DNA of 64,000 bases, from assembly GCA_964471865.1 (NCBI GenBank), contig CAYYHU010000001.1:1-64000 (forward strand). Direction: 5' to 3'. Numbering within the stretch: position 1 is the stretch's first letter; every line of letters starts with the position of its first letter. Position numbers and translations under genes: made by a program. This document shows, piece after piece, positions 34,472 to 43,975 of this stretch. This stretch comes from CAYMUC01 sp964471865 (GTDB lineage Bacteria; Actinomycetota; Acidimicrobiia; Acidimicrobiales; Ilumatobacteraceae). The notes below the pieces were generated by a model that did no database searches, was not told where the DNA came from, and saw only the letters and a list, made by a program, of their open reading frames with translations.

Positions 34472-36150
34472 GACATCACCGCCGCATCATCGGGTGCTCC
34501 GGTGACGACCATGTCCCCGTCGACCAATGAGACGTCGAGGTGTCGCACCCATTCGGCTCGCGGTTCGGTCCAGTCCGAGCGGCGATGACACCCTCGGCTC
34601 TCGGTACGAACCCTGGCCGCCGCCACGACTCCAGAGGCCACGGTGAGCACATTGGTCGCCTCCCATGCGCGGCGCGAACCGGTCACGGCCTGTGACGACA
34701 TCGATGCCAGCGATGCGAGGCGATCCGCCGCCGACTCGAGCCCCTCGGCGTCACGCAGCACCCCGACATGGCTCGACATCGCCGAGCGGACTTCGAGACG
34801 CCAAGCCGGATTCATCAGCGGGCCGTCCACCGGATCGAACCAGGAGCGGCCGTCCTCACCGAGGTCGATCGTCACCGGTCCTGGAAGCCGGTCCGCCAAC
34901 TGCGTTCCGACCAGGGTTCCCGACACGACCCCTTCGGTGAGTGAGTTCGAAGCCAGACGGTTCGCTCCGTGGACTCCGGTGGCCGAGACCTCCCCGACTG
35001 CGAACAGACCCGCGAGCGAGGTCGTGCCGTCGAGATCAGCCGCGATCCCCCCACAGGCGTAATGAGCGGCTGGGGCGACAGGAATCCGGTCGTGCACAGG
35101 GTCGATCCCCAGACGCCGGCAGGCTGCGGTGATCGACGGGAACCGCTCCGGGAACCGCTCTCCGATCGGGGATGCGTCGAGAAACACGTGGTCACCGATA
35201 CCGCCGGGAGCTCGCTGCAGACATCGACTGATCGCGGCCGCGACCACATCGCGCGGCGCAAGGTCCTCGAGTGGATGAACTCCTGCCATCACCCGGCGCC
35301 CCAGACCGTCGTAGAGCACCGCTCCTTCGCCGCGAACCGCTTCGCTGATGAGCGCTTGTTGGCCGCGAGCCTCGGGTCCCTGCCACAACACCGTGGGATG
35401 GAACTGCACGAACTCGAGATCTCGCACTTCGACACCGGCCCGAAGTGCCAACGCCAACCCGTCACCGGTCACCGCCGGAGGGTTCGAGGTCGACGCGAAG
35501 ACCTGTCCATAGCCTCCGGTGGCGACGATCACCGCCCGAGCGCGCACGATGCCCACCGAGCGCACGGTTCCGGCATCGTCGAGCATTCCGACACGAACTC
35601 CCGCCACCGCCCGACGCCCCTGGGGATCGACCCCGATCAACAGATCCAACGCGAAGGCCTGCTCGAGCACCTGGGCACCCGCAGCGAGAGCGGCCTCGTC
35701 GAGAGTGCGCTGGACCTCAGCACCACTTTGGTCGCCACCGGCATGGACGATGCGCCGATGGGAATGGCCGCCCTCGCGGGTCAGAGCCGGACTGCCATCC
35801 TCGGCGGGATCGAATTCGGCCCCCAGACCCATGAGCGCTCGGATCGAGCCGGGAGCCGCCGCCACGAGGCGCCGGACCGCGGCCTCATCGCATAACCCGG
35901 CCCCTGCGGCAAGAGTGTCGGCCACATGTTCCTCGAGTGAGTCCGATGGGTCGAGAACCGCTGCGAGACCGCCTTGGGCCCAGGCCGTCGATCCGGCATC
36001 GAGAGTGTCTTTGGTGATGATCAACACATCGCGAGCGGGCCGCGCGGCGATCGCGGCGGCGAGACCCGCCGCGCCCGAGCCGAGGATCGCGACCTCAGTG
36101 GTGCGTTCCCACGTCGACCGAGGCGCTGCGAGCACCCCGGGAAGAGCCAC
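34468..36150 (-). CDS. nadB: L-aspartate oxidase
   Basis: A 560-residue FAD enzyme that oxidises aspartate to iminoaspartate for NadA. It shows the FAD motif ILGSGAAGLAAAIAA (GSGAAG at residues 24-29), STAWAQGGLAAVL, REGGHSHRRIVHAGGDQSG, FHPTVLW and GVHGANRLASNSLTEG. The start is a GTG 3 bp after the nadA stop. Confidence 0.95.
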   Translation of the reverse strand: MALPGVLAAPRSTWERTTEVAILGSGAAGLAAAIAARPARDVLIITKDTLDAGSTAWAQGGLAAVLDPSDSLEEHVADTLAAGAGLCDEAAVRRLVAAAPGSIRALMGLGAEFDPAEDGSPALTREGGHSHRRIVHAGGDQSGAEVQRTLDEAALAAGAQVLEQAFALDLLIGVDPQGRRAVAGVRVGMLDDAGTVRSVGIVRARAVIVATGGYGQVFASTSNPPAVTGDGLALALRAGVEVRDLEFVQFHPTVLWQGPEARGQQALISEAVRGEGAVLYDGLGRRVMAGVHPLEDLAPRDVVAAAISRCLQRAPGGIGDHVFLDASPIGERFPERFPSITAACRRLGIDPVHDRIPVAPAAHYACGGIAADLDGTTSLAGLFAVGEVSATGVHGANRLASNSLTEGVVSGTLVGTQLADRLPGPVTIDLGEDGRSWFDPVDGPLMNPAWRLEVRSAMSSHVGVLRDAEGLESAADRLASLASMSSQAVTGSRRAWEATNVLTVASGVVAAARVRTESRGCHRRSDWTEPRAEWVRHLDVSLVDGDMVVTGAPDDAAVMS

Positions 36151-36153
36151 GGT

Positions 36154-37122
36154 TCACTCCCCGGTCGGCGACGGGGTGCCGATGGCGATCATGCGCTCGA
36201 CCGATGCCAGCGCCGCGGCGGCGATCTCCGGATCGACATCCACCTCGTCGACGCCATCGCGCAGGCTGAGAAGGAGTCGGTCCGGGGTGATCATCTTCAT
36301 GTACTTACACACCGCTGCCCGGTTCACCGGCTCGAACAGCACCAAGGGGTTGGCGCGACGCAACTGATGCAACATCCCAGTCTCGGTCGCCACGAGCACA
36401 TGTGACGCCGTGGTGGTCGCCGCGGCACTCACCATTCCCGAGGTGGAGAGGATCTTGGTGCGTTCCGCCGGCACCACACCCGCACCAGCGAGATACATCG
36501 CACTGGTCGCGCATCCACATTCGGGGTGGATGAACAACTCGGCCGAAGGATCGGCTTCGACCTGTTCACGAAGGTCCGCGCCGTTGATCCCGGCGTGCAC
36601 ATGGCATTCACCCATCCAGATATGGAAGTTCTCGCGTCCGAGTTCGCGTTGCACATGGGCACCGAGGAACTGGTCCGGGCAGAACAACACCTCGGTCTCG
36701 GTCGGGATCGATGCGACCACGTCGACGGCGTTGGCCGAGGTGCAACAGATATCGGTTTCGGCTTTGACCGCGGCGGTCGTGTTGACGTAACTCACCACGA
36801 CCGCACCGGGATGCTGGGCTTTCCACGCTCGCAGCTGCTCGGCGGTGATCGACTCGGCGAGGGAGCATCCGGCGCGCGCATCGGGGATCAGAACGGTCTT
36901 GTCAGGGCTCAGGATCTTCGCGGTCTCGGCCATGAAATGGACGCCGCAGAACACGATCGTGGACGCGTCGACACCCGCAGCGATCCGGCTCAAACCGAGA
37001 GAGTCGCCGACATGATCAGCGACGTCTTGGATCTCGGGAAGTTGATAGTTGTGAGCGAGGATCACGGCATCGCGCTCCTTGGCGAGCGCTCGCACCTCCT
37101 CGGCCCATGCCTGAGTGGTCAC
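36154..37122 (-). CDS. nadA: Quinolinate synthase A
   Basis: A 322-residue [4Fe-4S] enzyme that condenses iminoaspartate with dihydroxyacetone phosphate. It has ILAHNYQLPEIQDVADHVGDS (partial), FCGVHFMAETAKILSP, CCTSANAV, and HPECGCA with the cluster cysteines. The GTG at 37122 overlaps the upstream stop by 4 bp (GTGA). Confidence 0.95.
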   Translation of the reverse strand: MTTQAWAEEVRALAKERDAVILAHNYQLPEIQDVADHVGDSLGLSRIAAGVDASTIVFCGVHFMAETAKILSPDKTVLIPDARAGCSLAESITAEQLRAWKAQHPGAVVVSYVNTTAAVKAETDICCTSANAVDVVASIPTETEVLFCPDQFLGAHVQRELGRENFHIWMGECHVHAGINGADLREQVEADPSAELFIHPECGCATSAMYLAGAGVVPAERTKILSTSGMVSAAATTTASHVLVATETGMLHQLRRANPLVLFEPVNRAAVCKYMKMITPDRLLLSLRDGVDEVDVDPEIAAAALASVERMIAIGTPSPTGE

Positions 37123-37646
37123 ATGGTCAGGCTACGACTGTTCGCGCCCCCCGACCACACCCCGCTCAGGGCATCTCCGAGCGGCCCCCGACCGCTCGTG
37201 GTCCACGCCACCTGATCAGGATCATCAGCGAAGCGCAGCGCCGAGGCGAGTCCGCCGTCGTCGACGACCACCACCAGACGCACGCGACGTCGTTGCGGAT
37301 GCCAACGCGGGGCCATTCCCGACAGATCGTCGGTGGGTGCCGACCATCCCGTGGTCACCACCGCGGCGGCGTCATAGAGACGAGCCAGAGCGGCCGAGGC
37401 GCCTTCCAAGAGGTCGTAGACGTACGGTGCGGCCGCGATGAAGCACTGGCGAAACGCGCCCTCGTCACCGGTGACGAGCCCCTCGGGATCGCGTACGTCG
37501 AGCCCGTACAGCGAGGCGTCGGCGAAGAACGGATCCGGACGATCGGGATCGTGTCGATGATCGAGACGGCGGTCGAAGGCTCGAACCAGAGCGAGGGCTC
37601 GTCCAGCGGGATCGGCAGGGTGATCGCAGTCGTTCTCAGAGGCCAT
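37119..37646 (-). CDS. Hypothetical protein, first gene of the nad operon
   Basis: A 175-residue protein I do not recognise. It contains helical ALALVRAFDRRLDHRHD, a central FRQCFIAAAPYVYDLLEGASA segment and a C-terminal strand set (VRLVVVVDDGGLASALRF). No NUDIX box or helix-turn-helix is visible, so it is not an NrtR-type regulator. Its stop overlaps the nadA GTG by 4 bp, so it is co-translated with NAD biosynthesis and probably linked to it. Confidence 0.65.
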   Translation of the reverse strand: MASENDCDHPADPAGRALALVRAFDRRLDHRHDPDRPDPFFADASLYGLDVRDPEGLVTGDEGAFRQCFIAAAPYVYDLLEGASAALARLYDAAAVVTTGWSAPTDDLSGMAPRWHPQRRRVRLVVVVDDGGLASALRFADDPDQVAWTTSGRGPLGDALSGVWSGGANSRSLTM

Positions 37647-37712
37647 GACCCGATGTGGGATTCACAGCACAGGGCCCGGCACCTCGATCCCGATAGTCAC
37701 AACCAGGCTCGA

Positions 37713-38369
37713 TCACGATGATGCGATGATCTCCTCGAGCGCCCGAGCCGCAGCGACGACGGCCTCGCCGAAACGCTGACCGGGACGCCGCGTGAGCCGT
37801 TCCAGAGGACCTGAGACACTGACTGCTCCACAGATCTGACCCCCGGGATCGCGAACCCCGGCGCTCACCGAGGCCACCCCGACCTCGCGTTCCTCGACAC
37901 TGTCGATCCAACCTCGACGATCGGTGACCCCGCCGCTGAGGACATGGCCGGCCGATCCCACAGCGATGGGCAACAGCGCCCCTTCGGGCAGGATCCAGCG
38001 CAGACCGTGGTCGGACTGAACCGAGATGAGACAGCGTCGATGATGGTCCCCTTCGGCCTCGAAGAACTGCACACTCTCACCCGTGGTGCGCGCGAGGTCG
38101 ACGAGAACCCCTCGGGCCCGATCCATCCAGGGATGACGAGCGGCCGCCGCTCGGCCCAAGACGACGAGTTCGGGACCCAAGGTGTACCGGCCACTGGGGT
38201 CGCGCCGAAGCCAACCATGGGTTTCCAATGCGGTGGCCAAACGATGGGCCGTCGCGCGCGGAAGCCCGGTTCGAGTCTGGAGATCAGCGAGCGATGCCGG
38301 GCTCGCCGCCACGGCGTCGAGCAGAGCCATGGCCTTGTCGAGTACTCCGATCCCCGATACGCTGTCCAT
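37713..38369 (-). CDS. ltbR: IclR-family regulator of leuCD (LtbR/NdgR type)
   Basis: A 218-residue DNA-binding protein. The N-terminal winged helix shows LADLQTRTGLPRATAHRLATAL, and the C-terminal IclR effector domain has ESVQFFEAEG and a ASVSAGVRDPGG segment. A divergent IclR gene beside leuCD is the known actinobacterial LtbR/NdgR arrangement, where it represses leucine (and sometimes tryptophan) genes. The assignment rests on this context and on size. Confidence 0.85.
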   Translation of the reverse strand: MDSVSGIGVLDKAMALLDAVAASPASLADLQTRTGLPRATAHRLATALETHGWLRRDPSGRYTLGPELVVLGRAAAARHPWMDRARGVLVDLARTTGESVQFFEAEGDHHRRCLISVQSDHGLRWILPEGALLPIAVGSAGHVLSGGVTDRRGWIDSVEEREVGVASVSAGVRDPGGQICGAVSVSGPLERLTRRPGQRFGEAVVAAARALEEIIASS

Positions 38370-38402
38370 CAGATAGGAAGACTATCTCAGATAGTGGGAA
38401 GT
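38370..38402. promoter_or_regulatory. Putative LtbR operator between ltbR and leuC
   Basis: ACTATCTCAGATAGT (38381-38395) is a perfect 7+1+7 palindrome. A direct repeat of CAGATAG followed by GAAG occurs at 38370 and 38389. It lies immediately upstream of the ltbR ATG at 38369, so binding would shut off ltbR and possibly leuCD. Confidence 0.6.
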
Positions 38403-38534
38403 CACTCGAGGCAGGCTCTCATGTCGCCGCGACACGACGGCGCGGCGACAGCCGAGACCGGCTGGGCGCAAACCGACCCGACTCGAGTGGTGGACCGGAT
38501 GAACGTCTCACATCACCGAGGTCCGAGGAACGTC

Positions 38535-39944
38535 ATGACTCACCCCACCACGCTCGCTCAGAAGATCTGGGACCGCCATGTGGTCCATCAGGAACCCGGC
38601 CAACCGGATCTGCTCTACATCGACTTGCACCTCGTCCACGAGGTCACGAGTCCTCAGGCCTTTGACGGTCTGCGGCTGACGGGACGTACGGTCCGTCGGC
38701 CCGATCTCACAGTCGCGACCGAAGACCACAATGTGCCTACCGCCGATATCGATCAGCCGATCGCCGATCCGATCTCGGCACGCCAGGTCGAGGTGCTGCG
38801 CACCAACACCTCCGAGTTCGGGATCACGAACTTCCCGATGGGCGACCCGGGTCAGGGCATCGTCCATGTGATCGGCCCCGAACAGGGCCGCACCCTTCCG
38901 GGCATGACCATCGTGTGCGGCGACAGCCACACCGCCACCCATGGCGCCTTTGGGGCCTTGGCCTTCGGTATCGGTACCAGTGAGGTCGAACACGTCCTCG
39001 CTACCCAGACGTTGCCTCAGTCCCGTCCCAAGTGGATGAGCGTCACAGTGGAGGGCACGCTGCGCCCCGGCGTGACCGCCAAGGACGTGATCTTGCACAT
39101 CATCGGAGTCATCGGCACCGGCGGTGGTATCGGTCATGTCATCGAATACCGGGGCTCGGCAATTCGCGCGCTGTCGATGGAGGGCCGGATGACGGTCTGC
39201 AACATGAGCATCGAAGCCGGAGCCAAGGCCGGGCTGATCGCTCCCGATGACACGACCTTCGAGTATCTGCAGGGCCGCCCCCACGCCCCGTCGGGCGCCC
39301 AGTGGGAGGCCGCGGTGGCCGACTGGCGCACTCTGGTGACCGATGAGGGTGCCGTGTTCGACACCGATGTCGTCATCGACGCCGCCGATATCGCTCCCCA
39401 GGTGAGTTGGGGCACCAACCCTGCCCAGGTGACCAGCATCGATGGCTCGGTGCCCTCACCCGAGGACTACAGCGATCCCACGACGCGTGAAACCGTGGCG
39501 CGGGCGCTCGAGTACATGGGTCTCACTGCCGGGACCAAGATGCGCGACGTGGCCGTGGACACCGTGTTCATCGGCAGTTGCACCAACAGTCGGATCGAGG
39601 ACCTGCGAGCCGCCGCCGAGGTCATGCGGGGCCGCAGCGTCACCGTGCCCCGGGTGATGGTCGTCCCTGGCAGCCATGCGGTCAAGGCTCAGGCCGAGGC
39701 CGAGGGTCTTCCGGAGATCTTTCGAGCCGCTGGAGCGGACTGGCGTGAACCGGGCTGCTCGATGTGTCTGGCCATGAATCCCGACAAGTTGGCCCCCGGG
39801 GAGCGCTCGGCCAGCACCTCGAACCGCAACTTCGAAGGCCGCCAAGGCCGCGGGGGCCGCACCCATCTGGTCTCTCCCGCCGTGGCCGCCGCAACTGCGG
39901 TCGCCGGAACCTTCGCCACCCCCGACGACCTCCCCGCCCGCTGA
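38535..39944 (+). CDS. leuC: 3-isopropylmalate dehydratase large subunit
   Basis: A 469-residue aconitase-family Fe-S protein, isomerising 2- to 3-isopropylmalate with LeuD. It has LLYIDLHLVHEVTSPQAF, VCGDSHTATHGAFGALAFG, FIGSCTNSRIEDLRAAA and EPGCSMCLAMNPD with the three cluster cysteines. The open frame runs far upstream, but the ATG at 38535 has a GAGGAA ribosome site and matches LeuC N termini. Confidence 0.96.
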   Translation: MTHPTTLAQKIWDRHVVHQEPGQPDLLYIDLHLVHEVTSPQAFDGLRLTGRTVRRPDLTVATEDHNVPTADIDQPIADPISARQVEVLRTNTSEFGITNFPMGDPGQGIVHVIGPEQGRTLPGMTIVCGDSHTATHGAFGALAFGIGTSEVEHVLATQTLPQSRPKWMSVTVEGTLRPGVTAKDVILHIIGVIGTGGGIGHVIEYRGSAIRALSMEGRMTVCNMSIEAGAKAGLIAPDDTTFEYLQGRPHAPSGAQWEAAVADWRTLVTDEGAVFDTDVVIDAADIAPQVSWGTNPAQVTSIDGSVPSPEDYSDPTTRETVARALEYMGLTAGTKMRDVAVDTVFIGSCTNSRIEDLRAAAEVMRGRSVTVPRVMVVPGSHAVKAQAEAEGLPEIFRAAGADWREPGCSMCLAMNPDKLAPGERSASTSNRNFEGRQGRGGRTHLVSPAVAAATAVAGTFATPDDLPAR

Positions 39945-39969
39945 CGGGCTCGAACGACTGGAGACCACC

Positions 39970-40554
39970 ATGAAAGCAGTCCGAGTTCTCGAAGGCCGCG
40001 GAGTTCCGCTGCGGCGCAGTGACGTCGACACCGATCAGATCATCCCGGCCGAATGGCTCAAGCGGGTCGAACGCACCGGATTCGAAGCCGGCCTGTTCTC
40101 GACCTGGCGCGATGACCGGTCCTTCGTACTCAACGATGCCCGGTATCAGGGGGCCAACATCTTGGTGGCCGGACCGGCCTTTGGGGTGGGCTCGAGCCGG
40201 GAACATGCCGTATGGGCACTGCAGCAGTACGGATTCGATGCGGTGATCGCTCCGTCTTTCAGCGACATCTTCCGCAACAACTGCACCAAGAACGGACTCG
40301 TTCCCGTGGTGCTTCCCGATGACGTCGTCTCCCAGATCTGGGCTGCGATCGACAACGATGCCCAGACCACGATCATCGTGGACGTCGAACGGCTCACCGT
40401 CGAGGTGCCCGCAGCGGGTATCACGGCCGAGTTCCCGATGGACCCCGCCACCCAGCACCGGTTCCTCGAAGGCCTCGACGACATCGGGATCACGATGTCG
40501 CATGCCGACGCGATCACCGACTACGAGTCCCGTCGCCCGGCCTGGCTCAGTTGA
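39970..40554 (+). CDS. leuD: 3-isopropylmalate dehydratase small subunit
   Basis: A 194-residue partner of LeuC. GRGVPLRRSDVDTDQIIPAEW, VAGPAFGVGSSREHAVWAL and the FRNNCTKNGLVPV segment are typical. It starts 25 bp after leuC with a GGAG ribosome site. Confidence 0.96.
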   Translation: MKAVRVLEGRGVPLRRSDVDTDQIIPAEWLKRVERTGFEAGLFSTWRDDRSFVLNDARYQGANILVAGPAFGVGSSREHAVWALQQYGFDAVIAPSFSDIFRNNCTKNGLVPVVLPDDVVSQIWAAIDNDAQTTIIVDVERLTVEVPAAGITAEFPMDPATQHRFLEGLDDIGITMSHADAITDYESRRPAWLS

Positions 40555-40564
40555 CGGGATCAGC

Positions 40565-40597
40565 GCTCGTGGTCGGCCCCGGCGCCGGCCACGACGT
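40565..40597. terminator. Bidirectional hairpin between leuD and the helicase gene
   Basis: CGTGG and CGGC on the left pair with GCCG and CCACG on the right, each arm interrupted by one unpaired base. It lies in the 44-bp gap between two convergent genes and lacks a T-run. Confidence 0.45.
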
Positions 40598-40598
40598 C

Positions 40599-41906
40599 TC
40601 AGGCCGTCTCGGTCAGAAAACTCGACAGGTCCCGCAGACCAGGGTTGTTGGAAAACACCTGAATGGGATCATGCGGGTCGAGCCGTAACGCTCGCTGCAG
40701 GATCCGACAGGTCGTGTGCTGGTTGTATTCCGCCAAGGTGACGGCCCATCCATCGCGTCCCGCCCGGGCGGTGCGCCCGGAGCGATGCAGATAGTTCTTG
40801 TGGTCGAGCACCGGCTCGTAATGGATGACGATGCCGATGTCATCCACATCGATACCCCGAGCTGCGACATCGGTGGCCACGAGTACGGCGAGTTCACCTC
40901 GCGCGAAACGACCCAGGGCCCGTTCACGCGCGGCCTGGGGCAAATCGCCATGGATCGCCTCGGCTTGAACCCCGAGCTCCTTGAGCGATGCGGCGACTTT
41001 GTCGCAGAGCCGTTTCGTATCGCAGAACACCACGGTGCGCGCCGCACCTGATGCCAGAGCCGCTGCGACCCGGGCCTTGTCCATGTGATGCACCCCGAGA
41101 AACAGATGATGCATCGTGCCCACGGTCTGATTCGGCGCGTCGATCGCGACCTCGGCGGGATCGTTCAGATAGCGCTTGACGATGTGGGCGACTTGGCCAT
41201 CGAGGGTCGCGGAAAACAGCATCGTCTGATGGGGTCCGGTCACATGACGCAGGATCCATTCGACCTGAGGAGTGAAACCCTCATCGGCCATCCGGTCTGC
41301 TTCGTCGAGGACGACCACGGCGATGTCGTCGAGGCTGAGTTCCTCGGCCTTGATCAGATCGATGAGTCGAAGTGGGGTGGCGACCACGATGTCGACACCG
41401 TGGGCGAGGTGACGAATCTGGTCGTCACGCGAGGCCCCGCCGTAGACGGCCAGAATGCGTCGACCGCACCCCGTGGCGATGGGTTCGAGCACCTCGGCCA
41501 CCTGGATGGCGAGTTCACGAGTGGGCACCAATACCAGAGAGCGCGGACGCCGAGGAACCGATCCGGCCTCGGTTCGCACCAGCATCGGAATTCCGAATGC
41601 GAGTGTCTTGCCCGATCCGGTTCGAGCGCCGCCACAGAGGTCCCGGCCGCTGAGCGCAACGGGAATCGCTTCGGTCTGGATCGCGAAAGGAGCCGCGAAA
41701 CCCGCAGCCGCGATCGCCACGTCGACTTCTTCGGGAACACCGAGGTCAGCGAATCCGGTCGGAGGTTCGACTGCGACCGCAGTCGACGTGGTCGTGAGAG
41801 GGGTCCGAGGGCCCGAGGGGGCGTTGGTGCCCGATGCGTCCGAGTCGGGACGAGGACGGCGACGTCGCGAACGGGGGGCGCCGCGTCGAGGGGAGGGTTC
41901 AGTCAT
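40599..41906 (-). CDS. DEAD-box RNA helicase
   Basis: A 435-residue ATP-dependent RNA helicase. Motifs are in order: Q-motif region (FAAPFAIQTEAIPVALSG), I GARTGSGKT, Ia VPTRELAIQV, II DEAD within VVLDEADRMAD, III FSATLDG, IV-V VFCDTKRL and TDVAARGIDV, VI HRSGRTARAGRDG. The first ~45 residues are Arg/Thr-rich and disordered. Likely roles are ribosome assembly or RNA decay, not distinguishable here. Confidence 0.9.
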   Translation of the reverse strand: MTEPSPRRGAPRSRRRRPRPDSDASGTNAPSGPRTPLTTTSTAVAVEPPTGFADLGVPEEVDVAIAAAGFAAPFAIQTEAIPVALSGRDLCGGARTGSGKTLAFGIPMLVRTEAGSVPRRPRSLVLVPTRELAIQVAEVLEPIATGCGRRILAVYGGASRDDQIRHLAHGVDIVVATPLRLIDLIKAEELSLDDIAVVVLDEADRMADEGFTPQVEWILRHVTGPHQTMLFSATLDGQVAHIVKRYLNDPAEVAIDAPNQTVGTMHHLFLGVHHMDKARVAAALASGAARTVVFCDTKRLCDKVAASLKELGVQAEAIHGDLPQAARERALGRFARGELAVLVATDVAARGIDVDDIGIVIHYEPVLDHKNYLHRSGRTARAGRDGWAVTLAEYNQHTTCRILQRALRLDPHDPIQVFSNNPGLRDLSSFLTETA

Positions 41907-41958
41907 GTCCAGGCCAGCGTACCGCCGTGACCTGGCCAGACAGGGGTTTGCAGCGGTC

Positions 41959-41964
41959 TAGCGT
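41959..41964 (+). promoter_or_regulatory. -10 element of a leaderless promoter (acyl-CoA synthetase)
   Basis: TAGCGT ends 6 nt before the ATG at 41971 with no ribosome site between. Confidence 0.5.
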
Positions 41965-41970
41965 GAGGCC

Positions 41971-43530
41971 ATGCAGGTTCCGTTGACCATCGCCGACCAT
42001 CTCCAACGGGCCCGGCTCCTCTATCCCGACCGGATCGGGATCGTGGACGAACCCGATCAGCCCGCAGCCTCATGGGGCTCACTCACCTGGTCCGAGATCG
42101 CCGACCGGGCTGCCGCCCAGGCTGCAGGGCTCGACGCGTTGGGACTCGGAGTCGGGGAACGTATCGCGGTGGTCAGTCACAACGCGTCCCGACTCTTGAC
42201 CTCGTTCTACGGGGTGTCCGCGTGGGGACGCATCCTGGTTCCGATCAACTTTCGCCTCTCGGCGGCCGAGGTCTCCTACATCGTGGAGCATTCCGGTGCT
42301 CGCATGCTGCTCATCGATCCCGAACTCGACGAGCAGCTCGCGAACGTGACCGCCGAGCACCGTCTCGTCATCGGTGACGAAGCCGACCAGGTTCTCCTAG
42401 CCCCGGGCCGCGAACCGCGGGCGTGGAACGGCGACGAGACGGCGACTGCGACGATCAACTACACGAGCGGCACCACGGCGCGCCCCAAAGGGGTTCAGCT
42501 CACCCATCGCAATCTCTGGCTCAACGCGGCCACCTTCGGATGGCATCTGGGCATCGACGACCGCGACGTGTATCTCCACACTTTGCCGATGTTCCACTGC
42601 AACGGATGGGGAATGGTCTATGCCGTGACGGCCATGGGTGGACGCCACATCGTGCTTCGCAAGGTCGATGGTGCCGAGATTCTCCGACGCATCGACAGCC
42701 ATGGCGTCACGATGCTGTGCGGCGCCCCTGCAGTCGCCAATGCCATCCTCGACGCAGCCTCGACGTGGTCCGGGCCGATTCCCGGTCGCGATCGGGTCCG
42801 TATGGTCGTCGCTGGCGCTCCTCCCCCCACGAGCACCATCGAACGGATCGAGACCGAATTGGGCTGGGAGTTCATCCAGATCTACGGCCTCACCGAGACC
42901 TCACCGTTGCTCACGATCAACCGGGGGCGCGCCGAGACCGACGATCTCGATTCCTGGGACCGGGCTCGAGGGTTGAGCCGCGCCGGGGCCCCCGCACTCG
43001 GTGTCGAGGTTCGCATCAGCGCCGATGGTGAGGTCCTGGCGCGATCCAACGTGGTGATGGAGGGGTACTGGGATCAACCCGAGGCCACCGCTGATGCGAT
43101 CCATCCCGCGAGTGACGATCCCGACGGTGGCGACTGGTTCCACACCGGTGACGGCGGACATCTCGATGCCGAGGGATACCTGACGATCTCGGACCGCAAG
43201 AAAGACGTGATCATCTCCGGGGGCGAGAACGTGTCCTCGATCGAAGTCGAAGATGTGATCTTTGGCCATCCCGAGGTCGCTGAGGTGGCCGTCATCGGAA
43301 TCCCCGACGAGCGATGGGGAGAACTGGTGACCGCTCTCGTGGTCACCACGCCGGGGTCCTCCCTCGATGAGTCGGCGCTCATCGCCTACACCAAGGAACG
43401 ACTCGCCGGATACAAATGCCCCAAACGAGTCGAGTTCCGGTCCGAACTCGCCCGCACGGCGACGGGAAAGTTGCAGAAGTTCAAACTGCGCGAGCCCTAT
43501 TGGGCGGGCCGGGACCGACAGGTGAACTGA
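41971..43530 (+). CDS. Acyl-CoA synthetase (AMP-forming)
   Basis: A 519-residue ANL-superfamily ligase. The AMP/phosphate loop is INYTSGTTARPKGVQLTH, then FQIYGLTETSPL-like IYGLTETSP, GDWFHTGDGG, the hinge DRKKDVIISGGENVSSIE and the C-terminal catalytic lysine in TATGKLQKFKLRE. It resembles medium/long-chain fatty-acyl-CoA or short aryl-CoA ligases; substrate unknown. Confidence 0.88.
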   Translation: MQVPLTIADHLQRARLLYPDRIGIVDEPDQPAASWGSLTWSEIADRAAAQAAGLDALGLGVGERIAVVSHNASRLLTSFYGVSAWGRILVPINFRLSAAEVSYIVEHSGARMLLIDPELDEQLANVTAEHRLVIGDEADQVLLAPGREPRAWNGDETATATINYTSGTTARPKGVQLTHRNLWLNAATFGWHLGIDDRDVYLHTLPMFHCNGWGMVYAVTAMGGRHIVLRKVDGAEILRRIDSHGVTMLCGAPAVANAILDAASTWSGPIPGRDRVRMVVAGAPPPTSTIERIETELGWEFIQIYGLTETSPLLTINRGRAETDDLDSWDRARGLSRAGAPALGVEVRISADGEVLARSNVVMEGYWDQPEATADAIHPASDDPDGGDWFHTGDGGHLDAEGYLTISDRKKDVIISGGENVSSIEVEDVIFGHPEVAEVAVIGIPDERWGELVTALVVTTPGSSLDESALIAYTKERLAGYKCPKRVEFRSELARTATGKLQKFKLREPYWAGRDRQVN

Positions 43531-43702
43531 GCTCAGACACCCATCTGGACCCGGAAGCAACCTGAGTCACGAATCGATCGGATCGGCTGATCGTTCAGAC
43601 ACCACGACTGGCCACTCAACCAGTCGACGTCGATCGCCACCCCCGGCTACGGTCCCGCCGCCTGGCGCGATCCCGCGTCCCGAAACGTGATCAGGAGTGT
43701 CC

Positions 43703-43930
43703 ATGTCGATGCTGTCCGAACCCGTTGTCGACCATGGTCACGCGGCTACGACTCTGTCCCTCGACGGTCGCCAGACCGCTGGGCGCAAAGGTCTCGCCTA
43801 TCCCTGGATCGAGGTGCTCACCGAGGGTCTCGTCGAGGACTGGGCTCGCAGCGGCGCTGAGATCGAACCGACATCTCTGGCCATGTCCCGGCGCGATGAC
43901 GTCGTGGTCACGGCCAGCATCAGCATCTGA
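43703..43930 (+). CDS. Small hypothetical protein upstream of leuA
   Basis: A 75-residue protein of unknown function. It contains LAYPWIEVLTEGLVEDWARS in its middle and ends VVVTASISI. The ATG at 43703 has an AGGAG ribosome site 5 nt upstream, stronger than the GTG at 43697. It ends 46 bp before the leuA -35 box. No signal peptide or cysteines. Confidence 0.55.
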   Translation: MSMLSEPVVDHGHAATTLSLDGRQTAGRKGLAYPWIEVLTEGLVEDWARSGAEIEPTSLAMSRRDDVVVTASISI

Positions 43931-43975
43931 TCGCGGGGATTTCGATGCTTCGAGCGTTCCCGATCCGGGGTGACG

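Noticed and set aside
37944..38534. N-terminal extension of leuC through the ltbR gene
   Set aside because: It is antisense to ltbR; LeuC homology and a ribosome site begin at 38535.
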